The notes under the pieces: generated by a model
The model's input: only the letters and a program-made list of their open reading frames with translations
The model's database searches: none
Told to the model about the DNA's origin: nothing
Position numbers and translations under genes: made by a program
Assembly: GCA_030528385.1 (NCBI GenBank)
Contig: JAUMYZ010000010.1
Location: 1-64,000 of the forward strand
DNA length: 64,000 nt
Direction of reading: 5' to 3'
Source: Moraxella sp.
GTDB taxonomy: Bacteria; Pseudomonadota; Gammaproteobacteria; Pseudomonadales; Moraxellaceae
Shown here: positions 20,549 through 29,703 of the stretch, piece by piece
Numbering within the stretch: the first letter of the stretch is position 1
Layout of the letters: each line of letters opens with the position of its first letter

Positions 20549-22033
20549 ATGACACAATTACATCATTTATCCGTATCTGAACTTGTTCAAGGTTTGGCAA
20601 ATAAAGACTTTTCTAGTAGCGAATTGGTCAAGCACTTTACCGCTCGTATTGACAGCCTAGATGGTCAAATCAACAGCTTTATCAGCAAAGATTTTGACAA
20701 TGCTCTAAAACACGCCGAAACTGCCGACAAACTGCGTGCCAATGGCGACACTCGTCCCTTGCTGGGCGTGCCGATGGCTCATAAAGACAATCTTTGTACC
20801 AAAGGCGTTTTGACCACGGCAGGTTCAAAAATGCTCTACAACTTTGTCTCGCCTTATGATGCCACGGTGGTAGAAAATATCGCCAGCGCTGGCTTTGTTA
20901 GCCTTGGCAAACTCAACATGGACGAATTTGCCATGGGTTCAGATAATGAAAGCTCGCATTTTGGGGCAGTGCATAACCCTTGGGATACCGCTCGTGTGTC
21001 AGGTGGCTCATCAGGTGGCTCAGCGGCGGCAGTGGCAAGTGGCTTTGTGCCTGTGGCGACAGGCTCGGACACGGGCGGTTCAATCCGTCAGCCAGCCAGC
21101 TTTTGTGGCATTACAGGCATTAAGCCCACCTATGGGCGGGTGTCTCGCTATGGCATGATTGCTTATGCCTCAAGCCTAGACCAAGCAGGCACTTTTGGCA
21201 AATCCGCCCTAGACTGTGCTTATTTGCTTGAGCCGATGACAGGTTATGACCCCAAAGACGCCACGTCCATCAACCGCCCCACCGACAAGCTGGTGGCAGA
21301 CATTTTGGCAACACCCACAGATGACAAACCACTCGCTGGCAAAAAAATCGGCGTGGCAAAGGCGTATTTTGGGGCAGGACTTGACAGCGAAGTAGAAAAA
21401 TCCATTCGTGTTGCCCTTGCCAAATATGAAGAGCTGGGGGCGACCATCGTTGAAGTGGACATCACTGACCCTGCCATCACGCTTGCCACTTATTATCTAC
21501 TTGCCCCTGCCGAAGCCAGCTCCAACCTGTCTCGCTATGATGGCGTGCGTTTTGGCTATCGCTGCGAAAGCCCCAAAGACTTGCTTGACCTATACACACG
21601 CAGTCGCTCCGAAGGTTTTGGGGCAGAAGTGCAACGCCGTATCATCATGGGAACTTATGCGTTATCGGCAGGGTATTTTGACGCTTATTACACCAAAGCC
21701 CAAAAGGTACGCCGTCTGATTGTAGAAGACTTTAACAAAGCCTTTGAAAAATGCGACATCATCGCCAGCCCCACCGCCCCAACGCCCGCTTATAAACTGG
21801 GCGAAAGTTTAGACCCTGCCAGCATTTATTTGCTTGATGTTTATACCATTGGCGTCAATCTAGCGGGGCTACCTGCCCTAAGCCACCCTGTCGGGCAAGC
21901 AAACGGCCTGCCTGTGGGCCTGCAACTGATTGGCAAGCATTGGGCAGAAAGCGAGCTTTTGCAGACGGCTCATATTTATCAGGCGAATACCGATTTTCAT
22001 AAAGCACTGTCGGGTATTGCCAAACAAGAATAA
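20549..22033 (+). CDS. gatA: Asp/Glu-tRNA(Asn/Gln) amidotransferase subunit A
   Basis: GatA (494 residues) is the glutaminase subunit of the amidotransferase. It belongs to the amidase-signature family: the catalytic lysine is in [11 protein letters not shown] near residue 78, and the cis-Ser and nucleophilic Ser are in the [12 protein letters not shown] and [16 protein letters not shown] motifs near 150-180. Length is typical. A short gap with no gene separates it from the secreted protein upstream, and a TA remnant follows 12 bases downstream. Confidence 0.97.
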   Translation: MTQLHHLSVSELVQGLANKDFSSSELVKHFTARIDSLDGQINSFISKDFDNALKHAETADKLRANGDTRPLLGVPMAHKDNLCTKGVLTTAGSKMLYNFVSPYDATVVENIASAGFVSLGKLNMDEFAMGSDNESSHFGAVHNPWDTARVSGGSSGGSAAAVASGFVPVATGSDTGGSIRQPASFCGITGIKPTYGRVSRYGMIAYASSLDQAGTFGKSALDCAYLLEPMTGYDPKDATSINRPTDKLVADILATPTDDKPLAGKKIGVAKAYFGAGLDSEVEKSIRVALAKYEELGATIVEVDITDPAITLATYYLLAPAEASSNLSRYDGVRFGYRCESPKDLLDLYTRSRSEGFGAEVQRRIIMGTYALSAGYFDAYYTKAQKVRRLIVEDFNKAFEKCDIIASPTAPTPAYKLGESLDPASIYLLDVYTIGVNLAGLPALSHPVGQANGLPVGLQLIGKHWAESELLQTAHIYQANTDFHKALSGIAKQE

Positions 22034-22045
22034 GAGAGCATCATC

Positions 22046-22294
22046 ATGCAACAATTTGTATTTGAAATGAATGACGCACTTTATCATAACTTAATGCAAA
22101 AGTATGGCAAAGATGACATTCAAGAATTTGGCATTCGTTTTTTTGAAATGCTCACCTACTCACCAAAACACGCCAAACAAAAAACAAATACCGATAGAGT
22201 TGCAACGGACAGACCTTATCGTTTGGGTGTATTGCCAAATATCAATATCCCTGATGATTTTGATGACAGTGAAATCAGGGATTTTGATGTATGA
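22046..22294 (+). CDS. Antitoxin of a PIN-domain toxin pair
   Basis: This 82-residue protein resembles the small antitoxins paired with PIN (VapC-like) toxins. The C-terminal LGVLPNINIPDDFDDSEI is the typical toxin-embracing tail of this family. The N-terminal part (MQQFVFEMNDALYHNLMQKYG) is likely the DNA-binding or dimerising half, but no clear motif is seen. It overlaps the toxin gene by four bases (ATGA). The toxin is broken, so this antitoxin may be a relic or a free repressor. Confidence 0.7.
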   Translation: MQQFVFEMNDALYHNLMQKYGKDDIQEFGIRFFEMLTYSPKHAKQKTNTDRVATDRPYRLGVLPNINIPDDFDDSEIRDFDV

Positions 22295-22683
22295 AATATT
22301 TGCCAGATACCCATATTTTATTGTGGGCACTAAAAATAGCCCGAAACTCACGCCATATGCCAAAGAAACTGTCAGCAATCGCTATAATAAATTGTGGTTT
22401 AGCTGCAAGCATTTGGGAAGTGGCAATGAAATTAAATAGCGAAAAAATCAAAGATAATGAATTGGTAGAGCCCATGCTATTTTATCAAACACGATTGCAA
22501 GAGAATTTTAAAGAATTAACCATCAATGGCATACACAGCAGTCAAGTACGCCATATGACAAAAATCCACAAAGACCCTTTTGATAAAATACTTATCACCT
22601 AAGCCAAGATTGAAGGTTTTATTTTAATGACTGCCGATGAAAAAATCGTTCAATATCCACATTATCAAATATTGATGGTTTAA
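22291..22683 (+). pseudogene. Broken PIN-domain (VapC-like) toxin
   Basis: The product would be a PIN ribonuclease of about 130 residues. The start MKYLPDTHILLWAL, a middle ASIWEVAMKLNSEKI and a distal IHKDPFDKILIT are typical of this toxin family. Two things break it. After LLWAL the expected KNSPKLTPYAKETVSN continues in the +1 frame and then returns to the original frame at ASIWEVA, so there are two compensating small indels. A TAA near 22600 replaces what is usually a glutamine codon before AKIEGFILMTADEKIV, which remains readable to 22683. A functional toxin is unlikely. Confidence 0.75.
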
Positions 22684-22686
22684 ATT

Positions 22687-23205
22687 ATGCATAATCTTAT
22701 CATCAGACCTACCAAAGTAACAGACGCACAAGGCTTTGTTGAAGCCTTATCAGACCCAGATGTGTATGGTCAGCTTTTACAATTACCCAAACCCAATCTT
22801 AGCGTCTGGCAAAAACGCTTGGCGGACATTCCTGACAATGTCCATAGCTTTGTGGCAGAATTAGACAGCCAAATTGTTGGCAACATCGCTTTGACCGTCA
22901 AGACCAACCCCAGACAAAGACACACAGGTCAATTTGGTATGTTCGTCAAATCAGGCTTACATGGCAAAGGCATTGGTTCTGCTTTGATGGCGACCATCAT
23001 TGATTTGGCAGATAATTGGCTAAATTTAACTCGCCTAGAACTCACCGTCTATACCGACAACGAAAAAGCCATTAAACTGTATCAAAACTTTGGCTTTGTG
23101 ATAGAAGGCGAAGCGGTGGATTTTGCCTTTAGAAATGGGCAATTTGTCAATGCCTATTATATGGCGAGAATTGCTAAAGGTATTAACCAAACTTTATTAC
23201 AGTAA
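22687..23205 (+). CDS. GNAT acetyltransferase, YhhY/AaaT-like
   Basis: This 172-residue GNAT-family protein resembles E. coli YhhY (AaaT, an L-amino acid N-acetyltransferase) along its length. Shared features are IRPTKVTDAQGF at the start, LQLPKPNLSVWQKRLADIP, the acetyl-CoA loop GLHGKGIGSALM near residue 95, and the end NWLNLTRLELTVYTDN, FVIEGEAVDFAFRNG and NAYYMAR. The precise substrate is not known. It begins three bases after the toxin remnant. Confidence 0.8.
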   Translation: MHNLIIRPTKVTDAQGFVEALSDPDVYGQLLQLPKPNLSVWQKRLADIPDNVHSFVAELDSQIVGNIALTVKTNPRQRHTGQFGMFVKSGLHGKGIGSALMATIIDLADNWLNLTRLELTVYTDNEKAIKLYQNFGFVIEGEAVDFAFRNGQFVNAYYMARIAKGINQTLLQ

Positions 23206-23232
23206 ATAAAATCAAGATTTAATCACTTAAAC

Positions 23233-23619
23233 ATGCTTTGGCTTTATATACTTGCAATCGTCGCGTTACATATTACGCTTTTTGGATATATTAAAAAACT
23301 ATTATTACATAGCAACAAACATGGTATCATTCTAAAAAATTTACCATTTTATTTTTGGCTAATTGGCTTGGTTCAAATTGTTTGTGTGTCTTTGCTTATT
23401 ATGAACATCATGCCAATTAAGGTTTATGATGAAGAGCATATCAGAGATGTATTTGCTACTGTGTTTTTTATCACCAATGGTTTGGTTTTATTTAGTTATT
23501 TTGGTAGAAAACATCATTTACTGATTAAATTATCTGCCATTAGCACCGCATCAGTTTTATATTTACATGGTTTAATACTAAGCGATGTATTTGCCAGTTT
23601 ATTTAATTTATTATTTTAA
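23233..23619 (+). CDS. Small inner-membrane protein, unknown function
   Basis: This 128-residue protein is not recognised. It has four likely membrane segments, at about residues 2-20, 38-60, 73-92 and 98-125, with short polar loops, and no catalytic or transport motif. The ribosome-binding site is weak. It lies 20 bases before gatB and points the same way, so it could be co-transcribed. Confidence 0.6.
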   Translation: MLWLYILAIVALHITLFGYIKKLLLHSNKHGIILKNLPFYFWLIGLVQIVCVSLLIMNIMPIKVYDEEHIRDVFATVFFITNGLVLFSYFGRKHHLLIKLSAISTASVLYLHGLILSDVFASLFNLLF

Positions 23620-23639
23620 TTATTTCACAGGAAAACCTT

Positions 23640-25115
23640 ATGACCACCCCAAACCACCTACTTATTGACGGTTACGAAGTCATCATCGGCATTGAAATTC
23701 ATTGCCAATTAAACACCGAAAGTAAAATTTTTAGTAACGCTCCTACCACCTTTGGGGCAGAGCCCAACAGTGCCGCCACCATTGTGGATTTGGGCTTTCC
23801 AGGGGCGTTGCCTGTGTTAAATGAAGGCGTGATAGAGCGTGCCTTAAAATTTGGCATGGGGGTCAATGCCAAACTTAGCACTTATAACACCTTTGACCGC
23901 AAAAACTACTTTTATCCCGACCTACCCAAAGGCTATCAAATCACCCAAATGGCAAATCCCATCGTTGGTGAAGGCTATGTGGACATTTTGGTCAATGCAG
24001 GACAAAAGGACGAATACAGCAAACGTATCGGCATTACCCGTGCCCACCTAGAAGAAGACGCGGGCAAGTCGGTGCATGACGCCATACCGCAGATGACGGG
24101 CGTGGACTTAAACCGTGCTGGTACGCCACTCATTGAGATTGTCTCTGAACCTGACATGCGTTCGGTCGCCGAAGCGGTCGCTTATGTCAAGACCATTCAT
24201 GAGCTGGTAACGTGGCTTGGCATTTCAGACGCAATCATGGCAGAAGGTTCGTTTCGTGCTGACATCAACGTGTCGGTGCATAAGCCCAACACCCCCTTTG
24301 GTACTCGCTGTGAGCTTAAAAACCTAAACTCGTTTCGCTTTATTGAACGCGCCATCAAGGCAGAGATTGAACGACAAATTGACCTGATAGAAGATGGCGG
24401 AAAAGTTGTGCAAGCCACTCGCCTGTATGACCCCGAAAAAGACGAAACCCGTGCCATGCGTACCAAAGAAGAAGCCAACGATTATCGCTACTTCCCCGAC
24501 CCTGACTTACTCCCTGTGGTGGTGTCTGACGAAACTTTGGCAAAAGTCAAAGCCGATATGCCAGAGTTGCCAAGTGTTCGTAAAGAACGTTTTGTGCGTG
24601 AATTGGGTTTGTCCACTTATGACGCCAACGTGCTAAATGGCAGTCGTGAGCTGTCGGATTATTTTTTGCAAGTGGTTGATATTATTGGAAAAAATCATGC
24701 CAAAGTGGCTGCCAACTGGGTCATGGGTGAGCTGTCTGGGGCATTAAACAAAGCCGAGCTGACCATCAATCAATCGCCCATCAGTGCCGAGCGTCTGGCA
24801 GGGCTGATTGGTCGTATCAATGACAACACCATCAGCGGTAAAATCGCCAAACAAGTCTTTGCTCTGCTGTGGGACAATCAAGGCAAATCCGCCGATGAGA
24901 TTATCAGCGAGCATGGACTCAAACAAGAGACCAACACAGGGGCGATAGAAGCCATCATCAAAGAAGTCTTGGCAAACAATCAAACCATGGTGGATGAATA
25001 CAAAGGCGGCAAAGAAAAAGCCTTTAATGGACTTGTAGGACAAGTGATGAAAGCGTCTCGTGGCAAGGCGAACCCTGCTCAGGTCAATGAGCTGTTAAAG
25101 AAGATGATTGGGTAA
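23640..25115 (+). CDS. gatB: Asp/Glu-tRNA(Asn/Gln) amidotransferase subunit B
   Basis: GatB (491 residues) phosphorylates the misacylated tRNA and directs ammonia from GatA to it. Landmarks are [20 protein letters not shown] at the start, the [17 protein letters not shown] motif near residue 85 and the [10 protein letters not shown] motif near 285. The C-terminal YqeY-like tail ([16 protein letters not shown]) binds tRNA. A GGAAA box precedes the ATG. A hairpin terminator lies just downstream. Confidence 0.97.
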   Translation: MTTPNHLLIDGYEVIIGIEIHCQLNTESKIFSNAPTTFGAEPNSAATIVDLGFPGALPVLNEGVIERALKFGMGVNAKLSTYNTFDRKNYFYPDLPKGYQITQMANPIVGEGYVDILVNAGQKDEYSKRIGITRAHLEEDAGKSVHDAIPQMTGVDLNRAGTPLIEIVSEPDMRSVAEAVAYVKTIHELVTWLGISDAIMAEGSFRADINVSVHKPNTPFGTRCELKNLNSFRFIERAIKAEIERQIDLIEDGGKVVQATRLYDPEKDETRAMRTKEEANDYRYFPDPDLLPVVVSDETLAKVKADMPELPSVRKERFVRELGLSTYDANVLNGSRELSDYFLQVVDIIGKNHAKVAANWVMGELSGALNKAELTINQSPISAERLAGLIGRINDNTISGKIAKQVFALLWDNQGKSADEIISEHGLKQETNTGAIEAIIKEVLANNQTMVDEYKGGKEKAFNGLVGQVMKASRGKANPAQVNELLKKMIG

Positions 25116-25139
25116 TTGTGTTGATTGCCATCGGTTGAT

Positions 25140-25166
25140 AAGCGATGACTTTGGTTGTCGCTTTTT
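25140..25166 (+). terminator. Probable rho-independent terminator after gatB
   Basis: AAGCGA pairs with TCGCTT and a run of T follows, about 25 bases after the gatB stop. Confidence 0.55.
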
Positions 25167-25277
25167 GCCATCGCGTCATCATTACAATTTTTTAATCTTT
25201 TTATACAAAACAGACCATCAAGACCCATTTAACATCAGGCAAAATAAGCATATCCATAACGTTAAAGGGGAAATACC

Positions 25278-26375
25278 ATGACACCAAAATTCTTGCTGTT
25301 TGCTACAACAATCACGCTGTCCTTGCTCGCAACGTCAGCTCTTGCGGACTCTTATGCTCGCAGAGTTTCCTTAAAGCTGCCCCATCACGACACAAAGCAA
25401 TGGTACACACTAAAAGACGGCAATGCTTTTTATGAGCCCACACTACAAAAATACGGCTTGGTTGATGATGATGGTCAGTTACTGCTTAAACCCAGTTATG
25501 ACGACATCAGCCATCTTGCTTCACTAAATTATTATCAACTTGAAAAAAACCACAAATATGGACTGGTCAATGCTCAGGGCAAATTTATTTTCCCCCCTGA
25601 ATTTGACAACATACATTTTTTTGCAAAAAACAGAATCTTTGTTTTACACAAAGGCAGCCAATCAGGGTTGGCGGACGAAACAGGTAAATTTATCATTCCC
25701 TTGCAATCCACTTATCATTATCCTTCTGAGCTGGACAAACATTTGATTGTTGCCTTAAAACAAACACCGTCAGGTCGTCAAGCGGGCATTGTCAATGCTT
25801 CGGGGCAATTTGTCGTCCCCATCAAATACCAAAGCATCGCCAAAACAAAGCACCATCTTATCAGCATCCGCCAAAATAACAAATGGGGGCTGATAGACAC
25901 CAAAGGCAATATGGTGCTGGCACCACAATATGATGAGATTGATTTTTTGACACACAATCCCACCTTATTTAAAGTAAAAACCAAAAACGAATATTTACTC
26001 ATCAATCAGCAAAATCAAACAATGTTATCGGGCAAGTTTACAAACATTCAAGAAATCGCTCCCAATGTATTTTTGGTAAAAGATGGGTTATGGCGTGTCG
26101 TCAATCAACAAGGCAAACCTTTAAATAAAAGCCAATTTCATGACATTAAAACAAGCAATTTTAATGACGACCCCATTGCGGTACAAGTAGACAATAAGTG
26201 GGGGTTTATCAACCGTCAAGGCAATATGGTGATTAAGCCCAAATTTAAAGAAGTAACCCCATTTCAAAAAGACCATATGGGCGGGTATTATGCCCACGTT
26301 CATGAAAGCAACGGCAAATCTTATGACATTGGGATAAATGGTGCGCCTTATACGCCTTTGATTGTTGTGGAATAA
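25278..26375 (+). CDS. Secreted WG-repeat protein
   Basis: This 365-residue protein carries a signal peptide (cleavage about ALA-DS at residue 23) and at least six WG-type repeats, each with an aromatic/Gly-Leu-Ile turn, a polar loop and a hydrophobic strand: KYGLVDDDGQ near 59, KYGLVNAQGKF near 94, SGLADETGKF near 129, AGIVNASGQF near 169, KWGLIDTKGN near 203 and KWGFINRQGN near 318. The last two keep the WG pair. WG repeats form beta-rich binding surfaces. Partner and role are unknown. It has an AAAGGGGAA ribosome-binding site and stands alone. Confidence 0.8.
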   Translation: MTPKFLLFATTITLSLLATSALADSYARRVSLKLPHHDTKQWYTLKDGNAFYEPTLQKYGLVDDDGQLLLKPSYDDISHLASLNYYQLEKNHKYGLVNAQGKFIFPPEFDNIHFFAKNRIFVLHKGSQSGLADETGKFIIPLQSTYHYPSELDKHLIVALKQTPSGRQAGIVNASGQFVVPIKYQSIAKTKHHLISIRQNNKWGLIDTKGNMVLAPQYDEIDFLTHNPTLFKVKTKNEYLLINQQNQTMLSGKFTNIQEIAPNVFLVKDGLWRVVNQQGKPLNKSQFHDIKTSNFNDDPIAVQVDNKWGFINRQGNMVIKPKFKEVTPFQKDHMGGYYAHVHESNGKSYDIGINGAPYTPLIVVE

Positions 26376-26477
26376 AACCGCCAATGCAAATCAATCACTT
26401 GGCTTATATCAGCATTGGGTCAAGTGATGGGATTTGGTGTCTCAAACTGGCAAGCCAATTTCAAAGAACACACAAAC

Positions 26478-26530
26478 AACGTCCAACTTGTGCTTATGAC
26501 CGCCAGCAGTCGGCATTGGGTTTGGACGTT
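26478..26530 (+). terminator. Possible long hairpin after the WG-repeat gene
   Basis: AACGTCCAA and TTGGACGTT form a perfect nine-base stem with a 35-base loop, followed by TTTT, about 100 bases after the WG gene stop. The long loop makes the terminator call uncertain. Confidence 0.3.
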
Positions 26531-26641
26531 TTGGCTTGTTTGAATTTTGATAAAAAATCGGCGCAAGTTGATAAAGGATAAAAATGATTGACACACATTT
26601 ATCAATCAAACTCATCTTTAATCAGTACAAAAGGAAAGTGC

Positions 26642-27118
26642 ATGATAACCATCATCACACATACACCCATTTGGGTTTGGATTGTGCTTGCCCTGCTTGT
26701 TTATTTGGGCATATTACAGAGCAAAACCCGCCCCATTCAAAGGTGGCGTTTGTTTGTCGTGCCTGTCATATTTTTGCCCCTAAGTCTTATCACGCTGAGC
26801 ACCAGTGCCAATATCAGCCTAAGTGTCATGACATTGGTGCTGGCAATGGCGGTCAGTTTTGGTGTGGCAAAATATCATTTTGACAAACACTCCATCATTT
26901 ATCAAACTAAACAAGGACAATGGCGGCAGCGGGGAAGTTGGTTGCCTTTGATTGTGTATTTGATGATTTTTATGTGTCGTTACGCTATCTCCGCCAGCCA
27001 AGCCATGCGGTTGCCTTATATTGACGGCGATGGCTTTGCTACATTTATGGGTGTGTCGCTTGGACTGGGCTTAGGCGTGCTGTTTGCTATCGGTATAAAT
27101 TTTAAGACAAAAAGGTGA
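26642..27118 (+). CDS. Inner-membrane protein, HTPxWVW type
   Basis: A 158-residue membrane protein with about five hydrophobic segments. The N-terminal HTPIWVWIVLALLVYLG pattern recalls small inner-membrane proteins annotated as DUF6622 (from memory). No function is known. The ATG at 26642 follows an AAGGAAAG box and is preferred to an in-frame start 18 codons upstream. Its stop codon region supplies the ribosome-binding site of the next gene. Confidence 0.65.
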   Translation: MITIITHTPIWVWIVLALLVYLGILQSKTRPIQRWRLFVVPVIFLPLSLITLSTSANISLSVMTLVLAMAVSFGVAKYHFDKHSIIYQTKQGQWRQRGSWLPLIVYLMIFMCRYAISASQAMRLPYIDGDGFATFMGVSLGLGLGVLFAIGINFKTKR

Positions 27119-27127
27119 GATAAAGTT

Positions 27128-27646
27128 GTGCTCCACACCCCAAGATTGCACCTTAGAAACTGGCAAGATACCGACAAACCTTTGTTTGCCCAAATCAATG
27201 GCGACCCTGATGTCATGCGTTATTTTCCCAAGCCCTTAACGCCAGAGCAAAGCAATGCGATGGCAGACAAATGCCAACAATTTATCTATGATAACGGCTA
27301 CGGTTTTTGGGCAGTAGAACACAAAGATGACAAACGATTTATTGGCATGATTGGACTGCACTCGCCCCAGCACGATTTGCCATTTTCGCCGTGTATTGAA
27401 ATCGGCTGGCGACTGGATAAAGCCTATTGGGGGCAAAGTTTGGCGACAGAAGGAGCAAAAGCGTGTTTGGATTTTGTCTTTGAGACGCTCAACCTTCATC
27501 AAGTTGTTTCGTTTACCACCAAAATCAATCTGCCTTCACAACGTGTCATGCAAAAATTGGGCATGCGTTTTATGTATGAATTTGACCACCCTGCGGTTAA
27601 ACACTCGCCCTTGACACGTCATGTCTTATATGTGGTTGATAAATAA
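27128..27646 (+). CDS. GNAT acetyltransferase, RimJ/RimL-like
   Basis: This 172-residue GNAT protein has the RimJ/RimL pattern: TPRLHLRNWQDTDKP near the start, GDPDVMRYFPKPLT, an EIGWRLDKAYWGQSLATEGA acetyl-CoA loop region near 100, and NLPSQRVMQKLGM near 140. Substrates of such proteins range from ribosomal N-termini to small molecules, so none is assigned. The start is GTG, supported by the AGGTGAG box just upstream. Confidence 0.8.
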   Translation: MLHTPRLHLRNWQDTDKPLFAQINGDPDVMRYFPKPLTPEQSNAMADKCQQFIYDNGYGFWAVEHKDDKRFIGMIGLHSPQHDLPFSPCIEIGWRLDKAYWGQSLATEGAKACLDFVFETLNLHQVVSFTTKINLPSQRVMQKLGMRFMYEFDHPAVKHSPLTRHVLYVVDK

Positions 27647-27685
27647 TCTATACGCCATCAAGCCACATGATATTTACTTTAACCC

Positions 27686-27713
27686 TTGCAATCCACAAAA
27701 TCTGTGCTATAAT
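27686..27713 (+). promoter_or_regulatory. Promoter of tRNA-Pro
   Basis: TTGCAA, a 16-base spacer and a perfect TATAAT place a start site just before the tRNA. Confidence 0.75.
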
Positions 27714-27724
27714 GTCTGCCTATT

Positions 27725-27801
27725 CGGGGTGTAGCGCAGCTTGGTAGCGCACTTGCATGGGGTGCAAGGGGTCGCGAGTTCGAATCCCGCCACTCCGACC
27801 A
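27725..27801 (+). tRNA. tRNA-Pro (anticodon GGG)
   Basis: A 77-base cloverleaf: acceptor CGGGGTG/CACTCCG, D-arm with GCGC stem, anticodon stem CTTGC/GCAAG around loop ATGGGGT (anticodon GGG, reading CCC/CCU), T-arm with GTTCGAATC, discriminator A and encoded CCA. Its 3' side is followed by an integrase remnant, as expected for an integration site. Confidence 0.95.
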
Positions 27802-27812
27802 AACAACAATCC

Positions 27813-27844
27813 AAAACGGTTCATAGCAATCTATGAGCCGTTTT
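27813..27844 (+). terminator. Terminator after tRNA-Pro
   Basis: AAAACGGTTCATAG and CTATGAGCCGTTTT pair over 14 bases (one wobble) around CAAT, and T-rich sequence follows, 11 bases after the tRNA. Confidence 0.85.
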
Positions 27845-27915
27845 GTTTTATGAGCTTTAAACGTTTTTAGCGTCTGTGGTGGTCTGTCATTATTCATTGT
27901 AATCCATGAATTTTC

Positions 27916-27952
27916 GGGGTATATTTGGCAGTTCACTTGCAAAATATACCCC
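27916..27952. repeat. 11-base inverted repeat beside tRNA-Pro
   Basis: GGGGTATATTT and AAATATACCCC form a perfect inverted repeat separated by 15 bases. A near copy of the left arm with context (TTTTyGGGGyATATTTGG, 16 of 18 identical) occurs at 29826-29843. In tRNA-borne islands such sites can be integrase arm sites, which is inference here. Confidence 0.4.
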
Positions 27953-28048
27953 CTATAAAGCTCACAGACACCGCCATTAGACGCTTACAGCCCATCCCAA
28001 ATGCACCCCAAAAAACCTTAAATATTCAGATGATAACGGCTTGGAATG

Positions 28049-28290
28049 ATGGGTAATAAACCCCAAAGAGATTGCAAACAATCCAAACAACAGCAGAGCG
28101 ACAACCGTTTTGATGTGTTCGCCCAAAAATGGCTGGCACTTTCAAAAGAGACAAAGGGGCGTATGATAACCATATTTACCCCATCATCAGCAATCAAGAC
28201 ATTTATGCTTTAATATTAGCAACTAGAAACACCAAAGATTTTATCGCCATTGATGGGTTGATGGTATTTAATCCATTTTTGAATAATTGA
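28049..28290 (+). pseudogene. Remnant of tyrosine integrase joined to a VapC-like tail
   Basis: Reading from 28049 gives a run ending DNRFDVFAQKWLALSKETKG, which resembles the region of tRNA-targeting integrases just before the core-binding domain. After a one-base shift at about 28158 the frame continues AYDNHIYPIISNQDIYAL, like the HIxPxIGxxxI motif of the same family. It then runs directly into LATRNTKDF and GLMVFNPF, which match the C-terminal end of PIN (VapC/FitB-like) toxins. Catalytic parts of both proteins are gone. Position directly after tRNA-Pro supports an eroded island. Confidence 0.55.
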
Positions 28291-28428
28291 CCTTTTATCT
28301 TCCATCACCATGAACAGCAAAATCAAACAAACATTTAGCCCCAACCGCCAAAATGTATCAGTTACTATCAAAATGTTCCAAGATGTCATAGACAGCTTAA
28401 AGCAGATAGTACCACTTAGGGCTTTTTT

Positions 28429-28532
28429 CATGTTTACATTTTGCTGATTTTTAAACATAACAGGGCTATCATGTTTACGCCATAAACATATCCATGCTAT
28501 CATGTTTAGGTTTTACTTATTTTTAAACATGA
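28429..28532 (+). promoter_or_regulatory. Three CATGTTTA/TAAACATR dyads upstream of fic
   Basis: Three dyads precede fic: CATGTTTA at 28429 with TAAACATA at 28452, TCATGTTTA at 28469 with TAAACATA at 28483, and TCATGTTTA at 28500 with TAAACATGA ending at 28532. The last ends nine bases before the ATG and touches the ribosome-binding region. GCTATCATGTTTA is also directly repeated. This looks like an operator array. The regulator is unknown; the C-terminal HTH of Fic itself is a candidate. Confidence 0.55.
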
Positions 28533-28541
28533 GAACAGCCC

Positions 28542-29627
28542 ATGACATGGCAAGCCAACCAACCCTATAATGATTTACCCCCATTACCACCCAGCCAAGA
28601 TGTAGAAACCAAAGCCATTTTAAAGCTATGTGTAGAAGCACGAGCCAGCCTAGCAGAGCTTAGACAAGCAGGTGAGTTAATCCCTAACCAAGCCATGCTC
28701 ATAAATATTATCCCCCTACTAGAAGCCCAAGGCAGTAGTGAGATAGAAAATATCGTTACCACCACCGATAAACTGTTTCAATACGCCTATGATGACAGCC
28801 ACAGCGACCATGCCACCAAAGAAGCCCTAAGATACCGCACCGCCCTTTATCAAGGCATACAGGCGATTAAGACACGCCCCCTAACTGCCAACACCGCCTT
28901 AGATGTCTGCCAAACCATCAAAGGTGTTACATTGGGGGTGCGTACTGGCAATGTGGAGCTACAAAACCATCTAGGACAAACGACCTACACCCCACCCAAT
29001 GACACCGCCACCATTCACGCTCTACTTGCCAATTGGGAGCAGTTTTTACACGCTGATGATGACTTAGACCCTTTGGTTAAAATGGCGATTGCCCATTATC
29101 AGTTTGAAGCCATACACCCCTATTTTGATGGCAATGGACGAACTGGCAGAGTGATAAACATTTTGTATCTGATTGATAAAGGCTTGCTAGATTTGCCCAT
29201 TTTGTATCTAAGCCGTTATATTATCCAAAACAAGGCAGGCTATTATCAGGGCTTAATGGGTGTAACAGAGCGGTCAGATTGGCATACTTGGCTTAGCTAT
29301 ATGCTGATGGCAATCAAAGACACCAGCGAATGGACAACCGCCAAAATACTGGCCATCAAAGAGCTACACCAACACACCGCCCATTTCATCAAAGACAAAG
29401 CAGGGCAGATTTATAGCCATGAGCTGGTGGATTTAATCTTTGAACAACCTTATTGCCGTATTGGCAATGTGGTAGATAAGGGCATCGCCAAACGCCAAAC
29501 TGCCAGTAACTACCTATCCAAACTGGTTGATATTGGCATATTGCAAGAAGTCAGAGCAGGCAAAGAGAAGTTATTTATCAATCCTGCCTTGATGAACCTG
29601 CTACAAAGTCATGATAACACTTGGTAA
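28542..29627 (+). CDS. Fic-domain protein adenylyltransferase with C-terminal winged helix
   Basis: This 361-residue protein has three parts. An N-terminal Fic_N-type domain contains SSEIEN at residues 65-70, the (S/T)xxxE(G/N) inhibitory helix that places its glutamate in the active site of class II Fic proteins. The Fic core carries the complete [12 protein letters not shown] motif at 192-203, so AMP transfer from ATP to protein hydroxyls is expected. The C-terminal region ([18 protein letters not shown] near 325) is a winged-helix DNA-binding module. The architecture matches Shewanella-type stand-alone Fic proteins. It sits in the accessory stretch behind an integrase remnant. The target is unknown. 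Confidence 0.88.
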   Translation: MTWQANQPYNDLPPLPPSQDVETKAILKLCVEARASLAELRQAGELIPNQAMLINIIPLLEAQGSSEIENIVTTTDKLFQYAYDDSHSDHATKEALRYRTALYQGIQAIKTRPLTANTALDVCQTIKGVTLGVRTGNVELQNHLGQTTYTPPNDTATIHALLANWEQFLHADDDLDPLVKMAIAHYQFEAIHPYFDGNGRTGRVINILYLIDKGLLDLPILYLSRYIIQNKAGYYQGLMGVTERSDWHTWLSYMLMAIKDTSEWTTAKILAIKELHQHTAHFIKDKAGQIYSHELVDLIFEQPYCRIGNVVDKGIAKRQTASNYLSKLVDIGILQEVRAGKEKLFINPALMNLLQSHDNTW

Positions 29628-29673
29628 AAAGGCATTAAAATGCCAAATTGATGTGATAAAATGCCCCGCATAC

Positions 29674-29703
29674 GTGCTACTTTTACTCAAAATTGAGTAG
29701 CAC
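29674..29703 (+). terminator. Hairpin after fic
   Basis: GTGCTACT and AGTAGCAC form a perfect eight-base stem about 45 bases after the fic stop, and ACTCAA/TTGAGT gives an alternative stem. No T-run follows, so intrinsic termination is uncertain. The rest of the 409-base gap to 30036 is AT-rich and holds nothing gene-like. Confidence 0.35.

Noticed and set aside
26384-26581. 65-codon plus frame between the WG-repeat and membrane protein genes
   Set aside because: No ribosome-binding site or family; it contains a long inverted repeat more like a terminator.
27679-27942. Minus-strand frame across tRNA-Pro (WRDSNSRPLAPHASALPSC)
   Set aside because: This is the well-known false translation of a tRNA-Pro gene; the cloverleaf explains the sequence.
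28310-28447. 45-codon plus frame starting MNSKIKQTFSPN
   Set aside because: No ribosome-binding site and no known family; its end runs into the fic dyads. Might be another remnant, but evidence is too weak.
28216-28503. 95-codon minus frame before fic
   Set aside because: It overlaps the integrase/VapC remnant and the operator dyads and has no domain.
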